From assembly GCA_963700185.1 (NCBI GenBank), contig CAVOWP010000013.1, positions 62,001 through 126,000 of the forward strand: a DNA stretch of 64,000 nucleotides, in the 5' to 3' direction. The position numbers and the translations under genes are program-made. This DNA is from AP-15 sp963700185 (GTDB lineage: Bacteria > Pseudomonadota > Alphaproteobacteria > ATCC43930 > CGMCC-115725). The notes beneath the pieces are model-generated. The model searched no databases, was not told where the DNA came from, and was given only the letters and a program-made list of their open reading frames with translations. Position 1 is the first letter of the stretch. Every line of letters begins with the position of its first letter. Shown piece after piece: positions 53,233 to 61,338 of the stretch.

Positions 53233-53962
53233 TGCTCCCCCGAGAAATCAAAGGTTGCATCAGCCGGGTGAAGGACACCCGGCCTCTCGCGCCATGATAT
53301 GCAGAGGCGGGTGCCGATCAAGAAAGCTTTGCCACCCAAGTGGTCTTTTCGTCTCATAGTGGCGAAATTGCAACATCACAATGCAAGATATTGAGTTTGT
53401 TAAATGACTGTAGCCAAGCTCTGAAACCTAAAATGCCAACCTGACTCGTTTTTAACGACCAGATCGCGCTAGCGAGATGCGCGAGAAACCCCTTCAGCAG
53501 GTCGGTGATGGCTAGGTTGATTTTAAAGTGGTCCGGTCACGAAAATAGAAATTCGTATTGCTACTTTGGCATTGACGTGCTATCGTCGTTGCCATGATTG
53601 AACTGGGGTGGCCAAACGCGGACAGGCAGCCTTCAAAACAGCGGATATCAGCCAGGATCAGCGACGGTTTTGGCTGTTCTTCAGGCCGGTGGCGGCCGGA
53701 GTCTCCAGGATTTCTGCGAAGCAGATCAGACCGGTGGCTGATAATTTGGTGGAGAAGCAGCAAGCAACAGCGACGAGAATAGAGAGCCTTGCGTTCCCTC
53801 TGAGCGCTAGAGCAGATTTTGATCAGGCTGCACGACCAATTCCATCTGTCATTGCGAGCACAGCGAGGCAATATCGTGCCCACCGAGACTCCCCGGCACG
53901 AAATTGCTTCGTCGCGCGATGCGCGCCTCGCAATGACAGCGCCATTTGGGCGAAAATCTGCG
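53233..53962. other. Intergenic stretch without a supported gene
   Basis: About 730 bases, AT-richer than the flanks up to about 53600. An open frame at 53608-53973 starts well (MAKRGQAAFKTADISQDQRR) but ends inside the palindromic repeat at 53846-53939 and resembles nothing I know. It is probably not coding or is a truncated remnant. The promoter for the porin gene should lie at its left end. Confidence 0.5.
53846..53939. repeat. Palindromic dispersed repeat, copy 2
   Basis: CTGTCATTGCGAGCACAGCG at the left is mirrored by CTCGCAATGACAG at the right, with the inner motifs GGCAATATCGTGCC and GGCACGAAATTGCTTCGTCG. This is the same family as the element at 281-371, with several differences. Confidence 0.8.
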
Positions 53963-54562
53963 CTAGAACTTGAAGCCGAGCCGTGCGCCGGCGTCGGTTA
54001 TCCCCGCATTGTGCGGCGCGAGATTCGCGTTCGACATATGGTCGACGAACCCCGATACGCTGAGGTTGGGCGTCAGCTGGTAACCGAGCTCGACGCTTTC
54101 GCGGAACAGCGCGGTCGAGCCGAGCTTCTTGCGGTCCGGCGGGGCGCTGTTGGTATAGCCGTCCTGCAAAGCGCCTCCGAGGCTGCCATTGGCGAAGACA
54201 CTGCCGCCCCACCCGAAAAGGTTCTGGATCAGCGTGATCCCCCAAGTGAGGCCGAAATAACCGTCGTTGGTATTGCCCGCCGTGTTGAGCGAACCGCCGA
54301 GATGGGGCCGCGGCGACCCGATCACGCGAAAGAATTCCGGCGGGGTGAACAGCATCTCGAAATTGATGTCCGACCCCGTTTCGACGTGCTTGTCGAACAG
54401 TCCGATGTCATGGGCGAGAACCCCAAACTTGAACTCGTCGACCAGCTGGGTCTGCGCTGGCGCCGTAGCCGGGACAGCACCGACAAGCATAGCGGCGACA
54501 GCCACGGAGCGAATCATTCCCGGCATTATCGTTCTTCTCGATCCGCGTTTACCGTCCATCAC
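53963..54562 (-). CDS. Lipid A 3-O-deacylase (PagL-like)
   Basis: An outer-membrane barrel protein of about 185-199 residues. A signal peptide lies near the N-terminus (SVAVAAMLVGAVPATAPAQT). LVDEFKFGVLAHDIGLFDKH and RPHLGGSLNTAGNTNDGYFG match the acyloxyacyl hydrolase family PagL; the catalytic segment VSGFVDHMSNANLAPHNAG carries the conserved His and Ser, and GARLGFKF with C-terminal Phe ends the barrel. PagL removes the 3-linked acyl chain from lipid A. Start may be 54562, 54526 or 54517. Stand-alone gene, 11 bases after the oxygenase gene's stop. Confidence 0.8.
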   Translation of the reverse strand: MMDGKRGSRRTIMPGMIRSVAVAAMLVGAVPATAPAQTQLVDEFKFGVLAHDIGLFDKHVETGSDINFEMLFTPPEFFRVIGSPRPHLGGSLNTAGNTNDGYFGLTWGITLIQNLFGWGGSVFANGSLGGALQDGYTNSAPPDRKKLGSTALFRESVELGYQLTPNLSVSGFVDHMSNANLAPHNAGITDAGARLGFKF

Positions 54563-54573
54563 TTATCGCGCAA

Positions 54574-55260
54574 TCAGTTAATCGATTTCTCGCGCGACGC
54601 CAACCCTGGGTGGGACGCAAACGGGTTGAGTGCCTTCCAGCGCGCTGACCAGCGGTGGCGGTTGAGCTCGAGCCGGACAACCGCCGGCTCGGTCACCCAA
54701 TTGAGTTGCACCATTCGGCGCTCGCCGACATGCGGTCGATGCCCGTGGAATGAGCGGGCGCTGCGGCGAAACGCAAGCATGGTGCCGGCGAGCGGCACGA
54801 CCTCGCGCGCGTAATCGTCGATGTTGTCGGGACCGCGCAGCAGCCGCAAACGGCCTTCGGGGCGGTCCCAGGCGCGGTTCAAATAGAGCAGCAGTGTAAT
54901 GATCTTGCTTTCCGAATCGGTGTGGATGCGCCCGTCCTTGCCGTCGCTCCTGCCGCGCACCGTCACCATCGTCGGGCGGCTGTCGAGGTCGAGGCCGAAT
55001 TTTTCCTCGACCGCGCTGCGCAGCGCCGACCCGGTCAAGGCGGCAACGAGACGGGAAAAGACCGCCCCGCATGCCAGGCTCTCGACCGGGAAACTGCCGT
55101 GACCGGGGACGGGTGGGAAATCGGCGACGAGGGGGCTCAGCGCGTCGCGGTCCACAAAATTCTCGACGACGACAAAGTCGAACGGGTCGCGGCACAGCGG
55201 CGCCGCCCGTAAGCGATCAAGATCGAGCAACGTCAACGCAGGCTCCGGTATCGTCGCCAT
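54574..55260 (-). CDS. 2OG-Fe(II) oxygenase
   Basis: A 228-residue double-stranded beta-helix protein. FDFVVVENFVDRDALSPLVA is near residue 28; iron ligands appear in GRIHTDSESKIITLLLYLN (His and Asp, HxD near 112) and SARSFHGHRPHVGERRMVQL (distal His near 165, Arg for 2-oxoglutarate). These fit the SanC/DUF-type prolyl-hydroxylase-like oxygenases seen near sugar or lipid modification genes. It is 11 bases upstream of the PagL-like gene on the same strand, so the two may be an operon acting on the envelope; this is inference. Confidence 0.78.
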   Translation of the reverse strand: MATIPEPALTLLDLDRLRAAPLCRDPFDFVVVENFVDRDALSPLVADFPPVPGHGSFPVESLACGAVFSRLVAALTGSALRSAVEEKFGLDLDSRPTMVTVRGRSDGKDGRIHTDSESKIITLLLYLNRAWDRPEGRLRLLRGPDNIDDYAREVVPLAGTMLAFRRSARSFHGHRPHVGERRMVQLNWVTEPAVVRLELNRHRWSARWKALNPFASHPGLASREKSIN

Positions 55261-55316
55261 CCCTCTAAAATATAGTCATTCACCCGGTCCTTGGCCAAAC
55301 CGGTTATCGTGATGCT

Positions 55317-56090
55317 ATGAGCCGTTCCGAGGGTCCTTTGCGCTATTCTGCGGGTTTTTCCGCCGGGTTTCTGGCGGCCACGGCCTTCTTCACGCGGCTG
55401 CCGGTCGATCCGCGGTTGGGCGAGTGGCGGCTCGCCAATTCGGCCTGGACATTTCCGCTCGTCGGCGCCGGGATCGGCGGCGCAGCGGCGTTCGCTCTTC
55501 TGTTGGCCCAGCTGATCGGCCTGGCGAGTTGGCCGGCAGCGCTGTTGTCGGTGCTGGCGGGGATCGCGTTGACGGGAGCATTGCACGAGGACGGCCTCGC
55601 CGATACCGCCGACGGGTTTTGCGGGGGGCGCGACCGCGAAGAAAAGCTCAAAATCCTCCGGGACAGCCGGCAGGGCACTTACGGAGTGCTGGCGATCGTT
55701 CTGAGCGTGGTGCTCCGGGCCGCGGCGCTCGCCACCATCGGTGATGTGATCCACGCGGGGCTCGCGCTGATCGCGGCGCACGCCGCCTCGCGCGCCGCCT
55801 TGCCGGCGGCGATGATCGGGTTGACGGCCGCGCGCTCAGATGGCCTCGGGGCTACGGCGGGAACACCTCGAACGGGCGGCGCGATTGCGGCGGCGCTGAT
55901 CGGCACCGCGATCGCCTTGGCAGCGCTGGGACCGGTGCGAGGCGCGATAGCGCTCTGCCTTACCGGCGCGATTGTATTCGCTATGGCCAAGCTCGCACGC
56001 CGCCAGATCGGCGGCTACACGGGCGATGTTCTCGGGGCATTCCAGCAAGTCGGAGAGATTGTGATATTGCTCGCCGCATCGGCGAGATGA
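55317..56090 (+). CDS. cobS: Adenosylcobinamide-GDP ribazoletransferase CobS
   Basis: The last step of cobalamin lower-loop assembly. Residues about 16-45 (FLAATAFFTRLPVDPRLGEW) and ALHEDGLADTADGFCGGRDR (near 100) are diagnostic, the DGLADTxDGxxGG motif holding metal ligands; REEKLKILRDSRQGTYGVLA follows. Five to six membrane helices. Length 257. No cobalamin riboswitch can be recognised in the short upstream gap (56 bases to the divergent oxygenase gene), and no other cob gene is in the window. Confidence 0.93.
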   Translation: MSRSEGPLRYSAGFSAGFLAATAFFTRLPVDPRLGEWRLANSAWTFPLVGAGIGGAAAFALLLAQLIGLASWPAALLSVLAGIALTGALHEDGLADTADGFCGGRDREEKLKILRDSRQGTYGVLAIVLSVVLRAAALATIGDVIHAGLALIAAHAASRAALPAAMIGLTAARSDGLGATAGTPRTGGAIAAALIGTAIALAALGPVRGAIALCLTGAIVFAMAKLARRQIGGYTGDVLGAFQQVGEIVILLAASAR

Positions 56091-56100
56091 GCGAGGAGGC

Positions 56101-56553
56101 TCAACCGCCCGACTCGCCGGGCACCCCCCCGCTGGGCGAGGCGGTGCGCCGCATCAGATGGAGGTGGTTGCGGTCGCCCTCACGGCGGTAGCGGGCCTGG
56201 TGGACGAGCGAGCGGACGATATTTATGCCGAGACCGCCAATGCCGCGCTCTTCTGTGGCATCCTCCAAATCCGGCCCCCGGAAAGCGAGCGGATCGAACG
56301 GCTGGCCATCGTCGACGAAGCTGATCCGGAGGCGGTCCCTTCTCCACCCGAGCGCTACGGCGATGGTTCCTCCCGTCGAATGCGGCCGACGACCATGCGT
56401 TACGGCGTTGGTGAAGAGCTCATCGAGAATGATCAGAAGCCGCGACCGCTCGTCACCCGGCAGACCGCACTGGTGCGCGAACTCGACGGCAAAGGCTTGA
56501 AGCCGAGTGAGCTCCGCGGGTTCAGCGCATAGCGTGATCGACGCTCTCGTCAC
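56101..56553 (-). CDS. RsbW-like serine kinase/anti-sigma ATPase
   Basis: A GHKL ATPase domain: LTRLQAFAVEFAHQCGLPGD, then N-box ILDELFTNAVTHGRR (near residue 55), G1 box SFVDDGQPFDP and G2 GIGGLGINIVRSLV. This is the HATPase_c_2 type of RsbW/SpoIIAB, which phosphorylates STAS-domain antagonists and sequesters a partner. I start at GTG 56553 because the frame further upstream overlaps the divergent FecR gene's promoter; length then is about 150. It flanks a SpoIIE phosphatase and a STAS protein, its probable partners. Confidence 0.82.
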   Translation of the reverse strand: MTRASITLCAEPAELTRLQAFAVEFAHQCGLPGDERSRLLIILDELFTNAVTHGRRPHSTGGTIAVALGWRRDRLRISFVDDGQPFDPLAFRGPDLEDATEERGIGGLGINIVRSLVHQARYRREGDRNHLHLMRRTASPSGGVPGESGG

Positions 56554-56633
56554 CGAAACTTGCTCATCTTGGCTGCCAAGAGCCTGCCGATCTGGTGTAT
56601 TGAGAAGACGTTGATCAACCAGGGAGAAAGAAA

Positions 56634-57119
56634 TTGGCGGGGAGGAAGAAATTGGGCTTTGTGCTGTGGTTGGCCGCGGCAGTGTTGGTCGCGACCGCGG
56701 AGGTTCTTTCGGCGGCCGAAGCTCCAACGACCGCCCAGATGCCGATCGCCCAGATCAAAAAGGTAACCGGGCAGGCGGCGGTCCTGCGCTCCGGCGAGCG
56801 TCGGCCCGCGAAGGTCGGAGACATGCTGTTCGTCAAGGATGTCATCGAAACAGGTTCGGACGGCGGGATCGGCATCACCTTCATCGATAACACGGTATTC
56901 TCTGCCGGTCCGAACAGCCAGATCGCGCTCGACGAATTTCAGTTCGATTCGAACGACTTCCGAGGCGCGATGCTGGCCGATATGCGGCGAGGGACTCTGG
57001 CGGTCGTGTCCGGCGACATCGCGCGCAGCACCCCCGGGGCGATGAAGGTCAAAACTCCAACCGCAATCCTCGGGGTGCGGGGAACAACTTTTGCGGTTCA
57101 AGTCTATGGCGACCACTGA
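56634..57119 (+). CDS. FecR-domain secreted protein
   Basis: A 161-residue protein with a signal peptide (GFVLWLAAAVLVATAEVLSA) and a FecR domain: IAQIKKVTGQAAVLRSGERR, VGDMLFVKDVIETGSDGGIG, FIDNTVFSAGPNSQIALDEF and KVKTPTAILGVRGTTFAVQV, a complete FecR repeat. FecR domains in periplasmic proteins sense or bind envelope ligands. The TTG at 56634 has GGGAGAAAG just before it. Its stop overlaps the OmpA-like gene start, so the pair is coupled. Confidence 0.85.
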   Translation: MAGRKKLGFVLWLAAAVLVATAEVLSAAEAPTTAQMPIAQIKKVTGQAAVLRSGERRPAKVGDMLFVKDVIETGSDGGIGITFIDNTVFSAGPNSQIALDEFQFDSNDFRGAMLADMRRGTLAVVSGDIARSTPGAMKVKTPTAILGVRGTTFAVQVYGDH

Positions 57120-57709
57120 TGATACGTCGGATAATCCCGGCGCTTGTCTCAATGGTCCTCCTCGCGGGTTGTCCCCGGCAAGCTCTGTTCGTGGTTCTGC
57201 CCAATGCCGAAAGCGGCGGCGTCGGGGCGATCACGGTCGAGGAGGGCAAGACGGTTACGACCCTCGACCAGCCCTATGCAACGGCAGAGTCGCGCGCCGG
57301 CAGTAGTGTGCCGGTCGAGGAAAGCCGGGGTAATATCAGCGTGATCTTCCGGAGCGCGATCGCGGCGCAGCCGATCCTGCCGCACCACTTCCGCCTCTAT
57401 TTCATCCTCGGTAGCAACGAGCTTACCCCGCAATCCCAGGCCGCTTATCGCGCTGTGTTCGATGACGTCAAGCAACGACCGGTTTACGAAATCGAGGTGA
57501 TCGGCTTCACCGACACGCTCGGCAATCTGCGATACAACCAAGCGCTGTCCCTCTCTCGCGCGGCGGCCATCCGCGACAAGTTGGTTCGCGACGGGCTCGA
57601 TCGACAGGCGATCTCGATCGCCGGCCGTGGCAAGCGCGACCTGCTCGTGCCGACCGCCGACCAAACCCCTGAGCCCCGCAATCGCCGCGTCGAAATCACG
57701 GTCAGGTAG
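57119..57709 (+). CDS. OmpA-family lipoprotein
   Basis: The precursor (196 residues) has the lipobox LLAGC near residue 18, so it is probably an outer-membrane lipoprotein. After an 80-residue unknown domain comes the OmpA C-terminal peptidoglycan-binding domain: RLYFILGSNELTPQSQAAYR, IEVIGFTDTLGNLRYNQALS, RAAAIRDKLVRDGLDRQAIS and GRGKRDLLVPTADQTPEPRN RRVEI. It connects the FecR protein to the cell wall. The end overlaps the convergent CHASE2 gene by eight bases. Confidence 0.88.
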   Translation: MIRRIIPALVSMVLLAGCPRQALFVVLPNAESGGVGAITVEEGKTVTTLDQPYATAESRAGSSVPVEESRGNISVIFRSAIAAQPILPHHFRLYFILGSNELTPQSQAAYRAVFDDVKQRPVYEIEVIGFTDTLGNLRYNQALSLSRAAAIRDKLVRDGLDRQAISIAGRGKRDLLVPTADQTPEPRNRRVEITVR

Positions 57710-59807
57710 CGGCGGCACCGACCCGCCGCAGCGCCAGGACGGTCATGTCGTCCGCCTGCTCGGCACCGCCGACAAAGCGGACGACATCGTCGATTACCGC
57801 CGCGACGACGTGCTGGGCATCGACAACCGCCGCCTTCCCTAGCGCTGCGGCCAATCGTTCCGAGGAATAGAGCGTGTGGCTGGTGTTCTCCGCTTCGGTG
57901 ACCCCGTCGGTGTAGAGCAGCAAGATCTCGCCCGGCTCGATCCGGTCGTGATCGATCGGAAAGCGGAAGTCGTCGACCGCACCGAGCGGCGGACCGCCTT
58001 CAGTGACGAGCCGCCGCAAGCCGGTCTTGCCGCCGAGAATAAAGGGCGCGTCGTGCCCGGCACTGGCAAAAGCGACCTCCCCCGAGCCGAGGTCGAGAAT
58101 TCCAGCGAAAGCGGTCACGAAAACACCGCCTTCGCTCTGCAGCTCCGCACTCGCCGCCGCTGTCTTCCGGTTGGCCTCTGCGAGGATGCGGTCGAGCGCC
58201 GGACCAAAGGTCAGCACGGCGTCGCGCACGACCTCCTTGGTCACCGCCATCAGCAGTGCTGCCGCAATGCCCTTGCCCGCCACGTCGGCGATCAGAAAGA
58301 AAAGGCGGCTGCTTCCTCCGATCAGCAGGTAGTCGTAGAGGTCGCCCCCGACCATTCGCGCCGGCTCGATGCGGGCGTAGACATCGATGTCGTGGCGATT
58401 GGGAAACGCAGGAAAGCGCCGCGGTAAGAGGCCCATCTGGATCGCCTGCGCCGCGGCAAGCTCGCCCTCGACCCGCTGCTTCGCCTCGCGTTCGCGAACG
58501 AGTTCCCCCTGCGTGGCGCGAAGGTTGCCGACAAGCATTACACCAAACGCGCCGAGCAAGGTCAGCGCCGGAAAAGTGCTGTCGAAAAGGAGATCGGCAA
58601 AGCGGAAGAGCACGAGTTCAAGGCCAAAAAGAGCCGCCGCGATCGCCACAGCGATACCGACCGCACGCAGCGGTCTCCCGTAACGCACCAGCCATATGAC
58701 CACGAGCCCGGCCGCGAGCGCCGCAGCGAGCTCGAACCAATCGAGATACAAGGGGCGGTGCAGCAGAGCGTTGAACAGGATCGATTCGATCAGCTCGGCA
58801 TGAAGGTCGACCGCGCGGACAAGGCCAAGGGGCGTTTGCCGGAGCCCGGTGATGCCGACACCGGCAACCCCGAGCAACACTACCTGCCCCCGCAGCTCGG
58901 CCGGGTCAAACGCCGGATCGAGGACGTCCGAGGCCGAGATGGACCGTGCCTGTGACGGCGCGAAGTGGAGGATCGCGCGGCCCCGCCTGTCCGTCGGGAT
59001 GGTGGTGCCGCCGATCCTGAAACTTTCGATCCCGAGCGCGCCGGTATCGATCACGATCGAGCGTTCGTCGCCGGCGACGCGCAAGACTTCCAGCGCAAAA
59101 CTCGGCACGATCGTTTGTTGATAGGTCACAGCGAGAGCGAGCCGCCGGACGACGCCGTCGGGATCCGGCTCGACCGCGATTTCCCCGGCGGCCCGTGCAC
59201 CGGCGCGAAGATCGGGCTGGCTTTGCACCAGGGATTTGTAGCTCTTCAAGAACGGCCTCGGATCGTCTCCCGCCTGGCGGATCGGGGCTGGGCGGAGCGG
59301 ATCTGAATCTGGCGCCGCCTCCTCATGGCTGGGGGCGAGCGCGAGCACCGTCGGGACCGCCGCCATCGCTTCGGCGAGGTCACGGTCGCTCGACGGCAGG
59401 TGCGCCAACGCGTCCGCCACAGCCGGAGGCAGGCCGGGCAGTTCTCGCGCGATCTCGGTCGGCGACAGCCGATCTGGTTCAGCGAAGACGACGTCGATGC
59501 CGAGGACACGCGGGTTCCCTCGGGCAATTCGACGTACTAGCTCGGACACCAAGTGCCACGGCCACGGCCACTGCCCATATCGGGCAAGGCTCTTCTCGTC
59601 GATGTCGACGATCACCACTCGTGCCGAATCACCGGCGCGCGGCCACACTCGTTCTACCAAGTCGAAGCTGCGCACGCGCAATTCGGTGATGATGCCGGGG
59701 TCGATGATGCGCAGCACCAAGGCGCCCGCGACCAGCGCGAGCGCAGCCGCGCGGCCCGGACCGCGCAGCAGAGCGACGCTCCGGCGCACCGCGGGATCGC
59801 GCGTCAC
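57702..59807 (-). CDS. CHASE2-domain sensor with SpoIIE/PP2C phosphatase output
   Basis: A 701-residue membrane protein. After a first membrane helix (residues about 20-35), a CHASE2 domain (VVIVDIDEKSLARYGQWPWP near 64, GNPRVLGIDVVFAEPDRLSP near 97) lies outside the cytoplasm, then three helices (ELAAALAAGLVVIWLVRYGR and following, about 365-445). The cytoplasmic part opens with a coiled-coil (LVREREAKQRVEGELAAAQA, about 460) and a SpoIIE phosphatase domain with GGDLYDYLLIG, FFLIADVAGKGIAAALLMAV and LLLYTDGVTEAENT, which bind metals. It should dephosphorylate a STAS protein, as RsbU does. Confidence 0.92.
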   Translation of the reverse strand: MTRDPAVRRSVALLRGPGRAAALALVAGALVLRIIDPGIITELRVRSFDLVERVWPRAGDSARVVIVDIDEKSLARYGQWPWPWHLVSELVRRIARGNPRVLGIDVVFAEPDRLSPTEIARELPGLPPAVADALAHLPSSDRDLAEAMAAVPTVLALAPSHEEAAPDSDPLRPAPIRQAGDDPRPFLKSYKSLVQSQPDLRAGARAAGEIAVEPDPDGVVRRLALAVTYQQTIVPSFALEVLRVAGDERSIVIDTGALGIESFRIGGTTIPTDRRGRAILHFAPSQARSISASDVLDPAFDPAELRGQVVLLGVAGVGITGLRQTPLGLVRAVDLHAELIESILFNALLHRPLYLDWFELAAALAAGLVVIWLVRYGRPLRAVGIAVAIAAALFGLELVLFRFADLLFDSTFPALTLLGAFGVMLVGNLRATQGELVREREAKQRVEGELAAAQAIQMGLLPRRFPAFPNRHDIDVYARIEPARMVGGDLYDYLLIGGSSRLFFLIADVAGKGIAAALLMAVTKEVVRDAVLTFGPALDRILAEANRKTAAASAELQSEGGVFVTAFAGILDLGSGEVAFASAGHDAPFILGGKTGLRRLVTEGGPPLGAVDDFRFPIDHDRIEPGEILLLYTDGVTEAENTSHTLYSSERLAAALGKAAVVDAQHVVAAVIDDVVRFVGGAEQADDMTVLALRRVGAAAT

Positions 59808-61152
59808 AACTCCAGTTCTAGCCCGTCATAGGCCGAGATCACCTCGACCTCGTGGCCAGACCGGCTGATCGCCTCGAAGCGGACGGTATCGGCGAGGATC
59901 TCCTCGAGCATGCGGTCGTCATATACCGGCTCGTGGTGAAACAGCACGAGGCGCCTGACCCGCGCCGCCTGCGCCAGCTCGACCGCGACGACGTTGCTCG
60001 AATGGCCCCAATCCTCCTTGACCGAGACCGAGTCGCCGAGCGAATACATTGCATCGAAGATCAGCAGGTCGGCGTCCCGGTAGAACTCGACGAAACGGAT
60101 AGGTTTCGTCGAGGTGGGAGTACTTGTGCTCGCAGTCGGTAGAGTAGACGATCGACTTACCGCCCCGGGAAAAGCGATAACCGTAGGAATCTCCGGTGTG
60201 AAACTGCTTGATCGAGATGACGGAAAGACCGGCTACTTCGTAGGTGTGGCTGGGCTCGAGGGTGATGAACTCGATGGTCGAGCCGAGCGAGTGAAAATCG
60301 ACGGGAAACCACGGAGCCGAGTGCTGTGTGCGCAGCGCCTCGCGCAGCACGGCGTGGCAGCCATATATGCAAATCCGATTGCCTGGAATGTAAGCGGGGG
60401 CGAAAAACGGGAACCCCATGATGTGGTCCCAGTGCGGGTGCGACAAAAATATATTGAAGGTGTGTTTGCCGCCAGGGCCGTGCTCCCGGAGCACCTGGTT
60501 GCCGAATTCGCGCACGCCCGTGCCGAGGTCGCAGATCACATATTCGTCGCCGCCGGTAATGATCTCCACACAGCTGGTATTGCCGCCGAAAGTGCCGCGT
60601 ACTGAAAACGGCAGCCGTGCTGTCTATGAAGGCATCGATCGCCTGCTCGGTCTCGAGCGCGTGCCCGCGAGCGGCGAGCAGCGCATCGCGGATCTTGGCG
60701 CGGACCGCCCGCTCCCGCAGCGGTGCCGGCAGCGAGCCGCGGGTGCCCCAAAAGCGGACACGCAACGGTCCGGCCGGTTCGGTCTCGGCATCGGGAACCG
60801 CCCCCTCGGGGCGCGGCGGCGCCTGCCAGGCAGCGCTCGCTTCCTCGACGGTGGCGAAGACCGGGACGACATGCGAGAACCGGCTGATCGCGAAGATCTC
60901 GCGCACGACCGTATGGAGACAGGCGACGCCAAGCCGACGCTCTTTCGGCTTCAGCCGCGTGGCAGCCATCAGCGCCCGCAGACCGGCGCTCGAGATGTAT
61001 TCGACTCCGGAAAAGTCAACGACGACGTCCGTGGAGCTGGAGCTGACGGCGGCGAGCAGCCGCGCCTGAAACTCGGTGCTCGTGAGATTGTCGATGCGTC
61101 CGACCGGAGCCAATACCAGGATGTTTGCTTGGCGCCTCTCGCCGATATCCAC
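59804..61152 (-). CDS. STAS domain fused to metallo-beta-lactamase hydrolase, two frame changes
   Basis: Residues 1-105 are a STAS antagonist domain: ILVLAPVGRIDNLTSTEFQA and VVVDFSGVEYISSAGLRALM, where ISSAG holds the serine that partner-switching kinases phosphorylate. A linker leads to RVRFWGTRGSLPAPLRERAV, the opening of RNase Z/MBL enzymes. After a frame change near 60600 come VEIITGGDEYVICDLGTGVR and FLSHPHWDHIMGFPFF (HxHxDH); after another near 60100, FDAMYSLGDSVSVKEDWGHS and VLFHHEPVYDD. Corrected length about 450. Start GTG 61152. The stop overlaps the CHASE2 gene start by four bases. Confidence 0.82.
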
Positions 61153-61338
61153 GGCCGCACCCCCGTCACAGTAGTACCAAGCCTCATTGTCGGGAGTTCG
61201 GCGGCCCGAAGCAAGAATTGCAGCCAATTAGCGGCAAGCGACGTCGCGGCTTCCCAGAATTTACGTTTAGGCAGCCCGCGTGGCTTGGGGTACTGGTAGG
61301 CACCGCCGCCGCGACGGCGACCATCGGCAAGAGGGAGC

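Noticed and set aside
53608..53973. Open frame starting MAKRGQAAFKTADISQDQRR
   Set aside because: It runs into the palindromic repeat, has no family resemblance I can name and lacks a convincing ribosome binding site, so it was not annotated as a gene.
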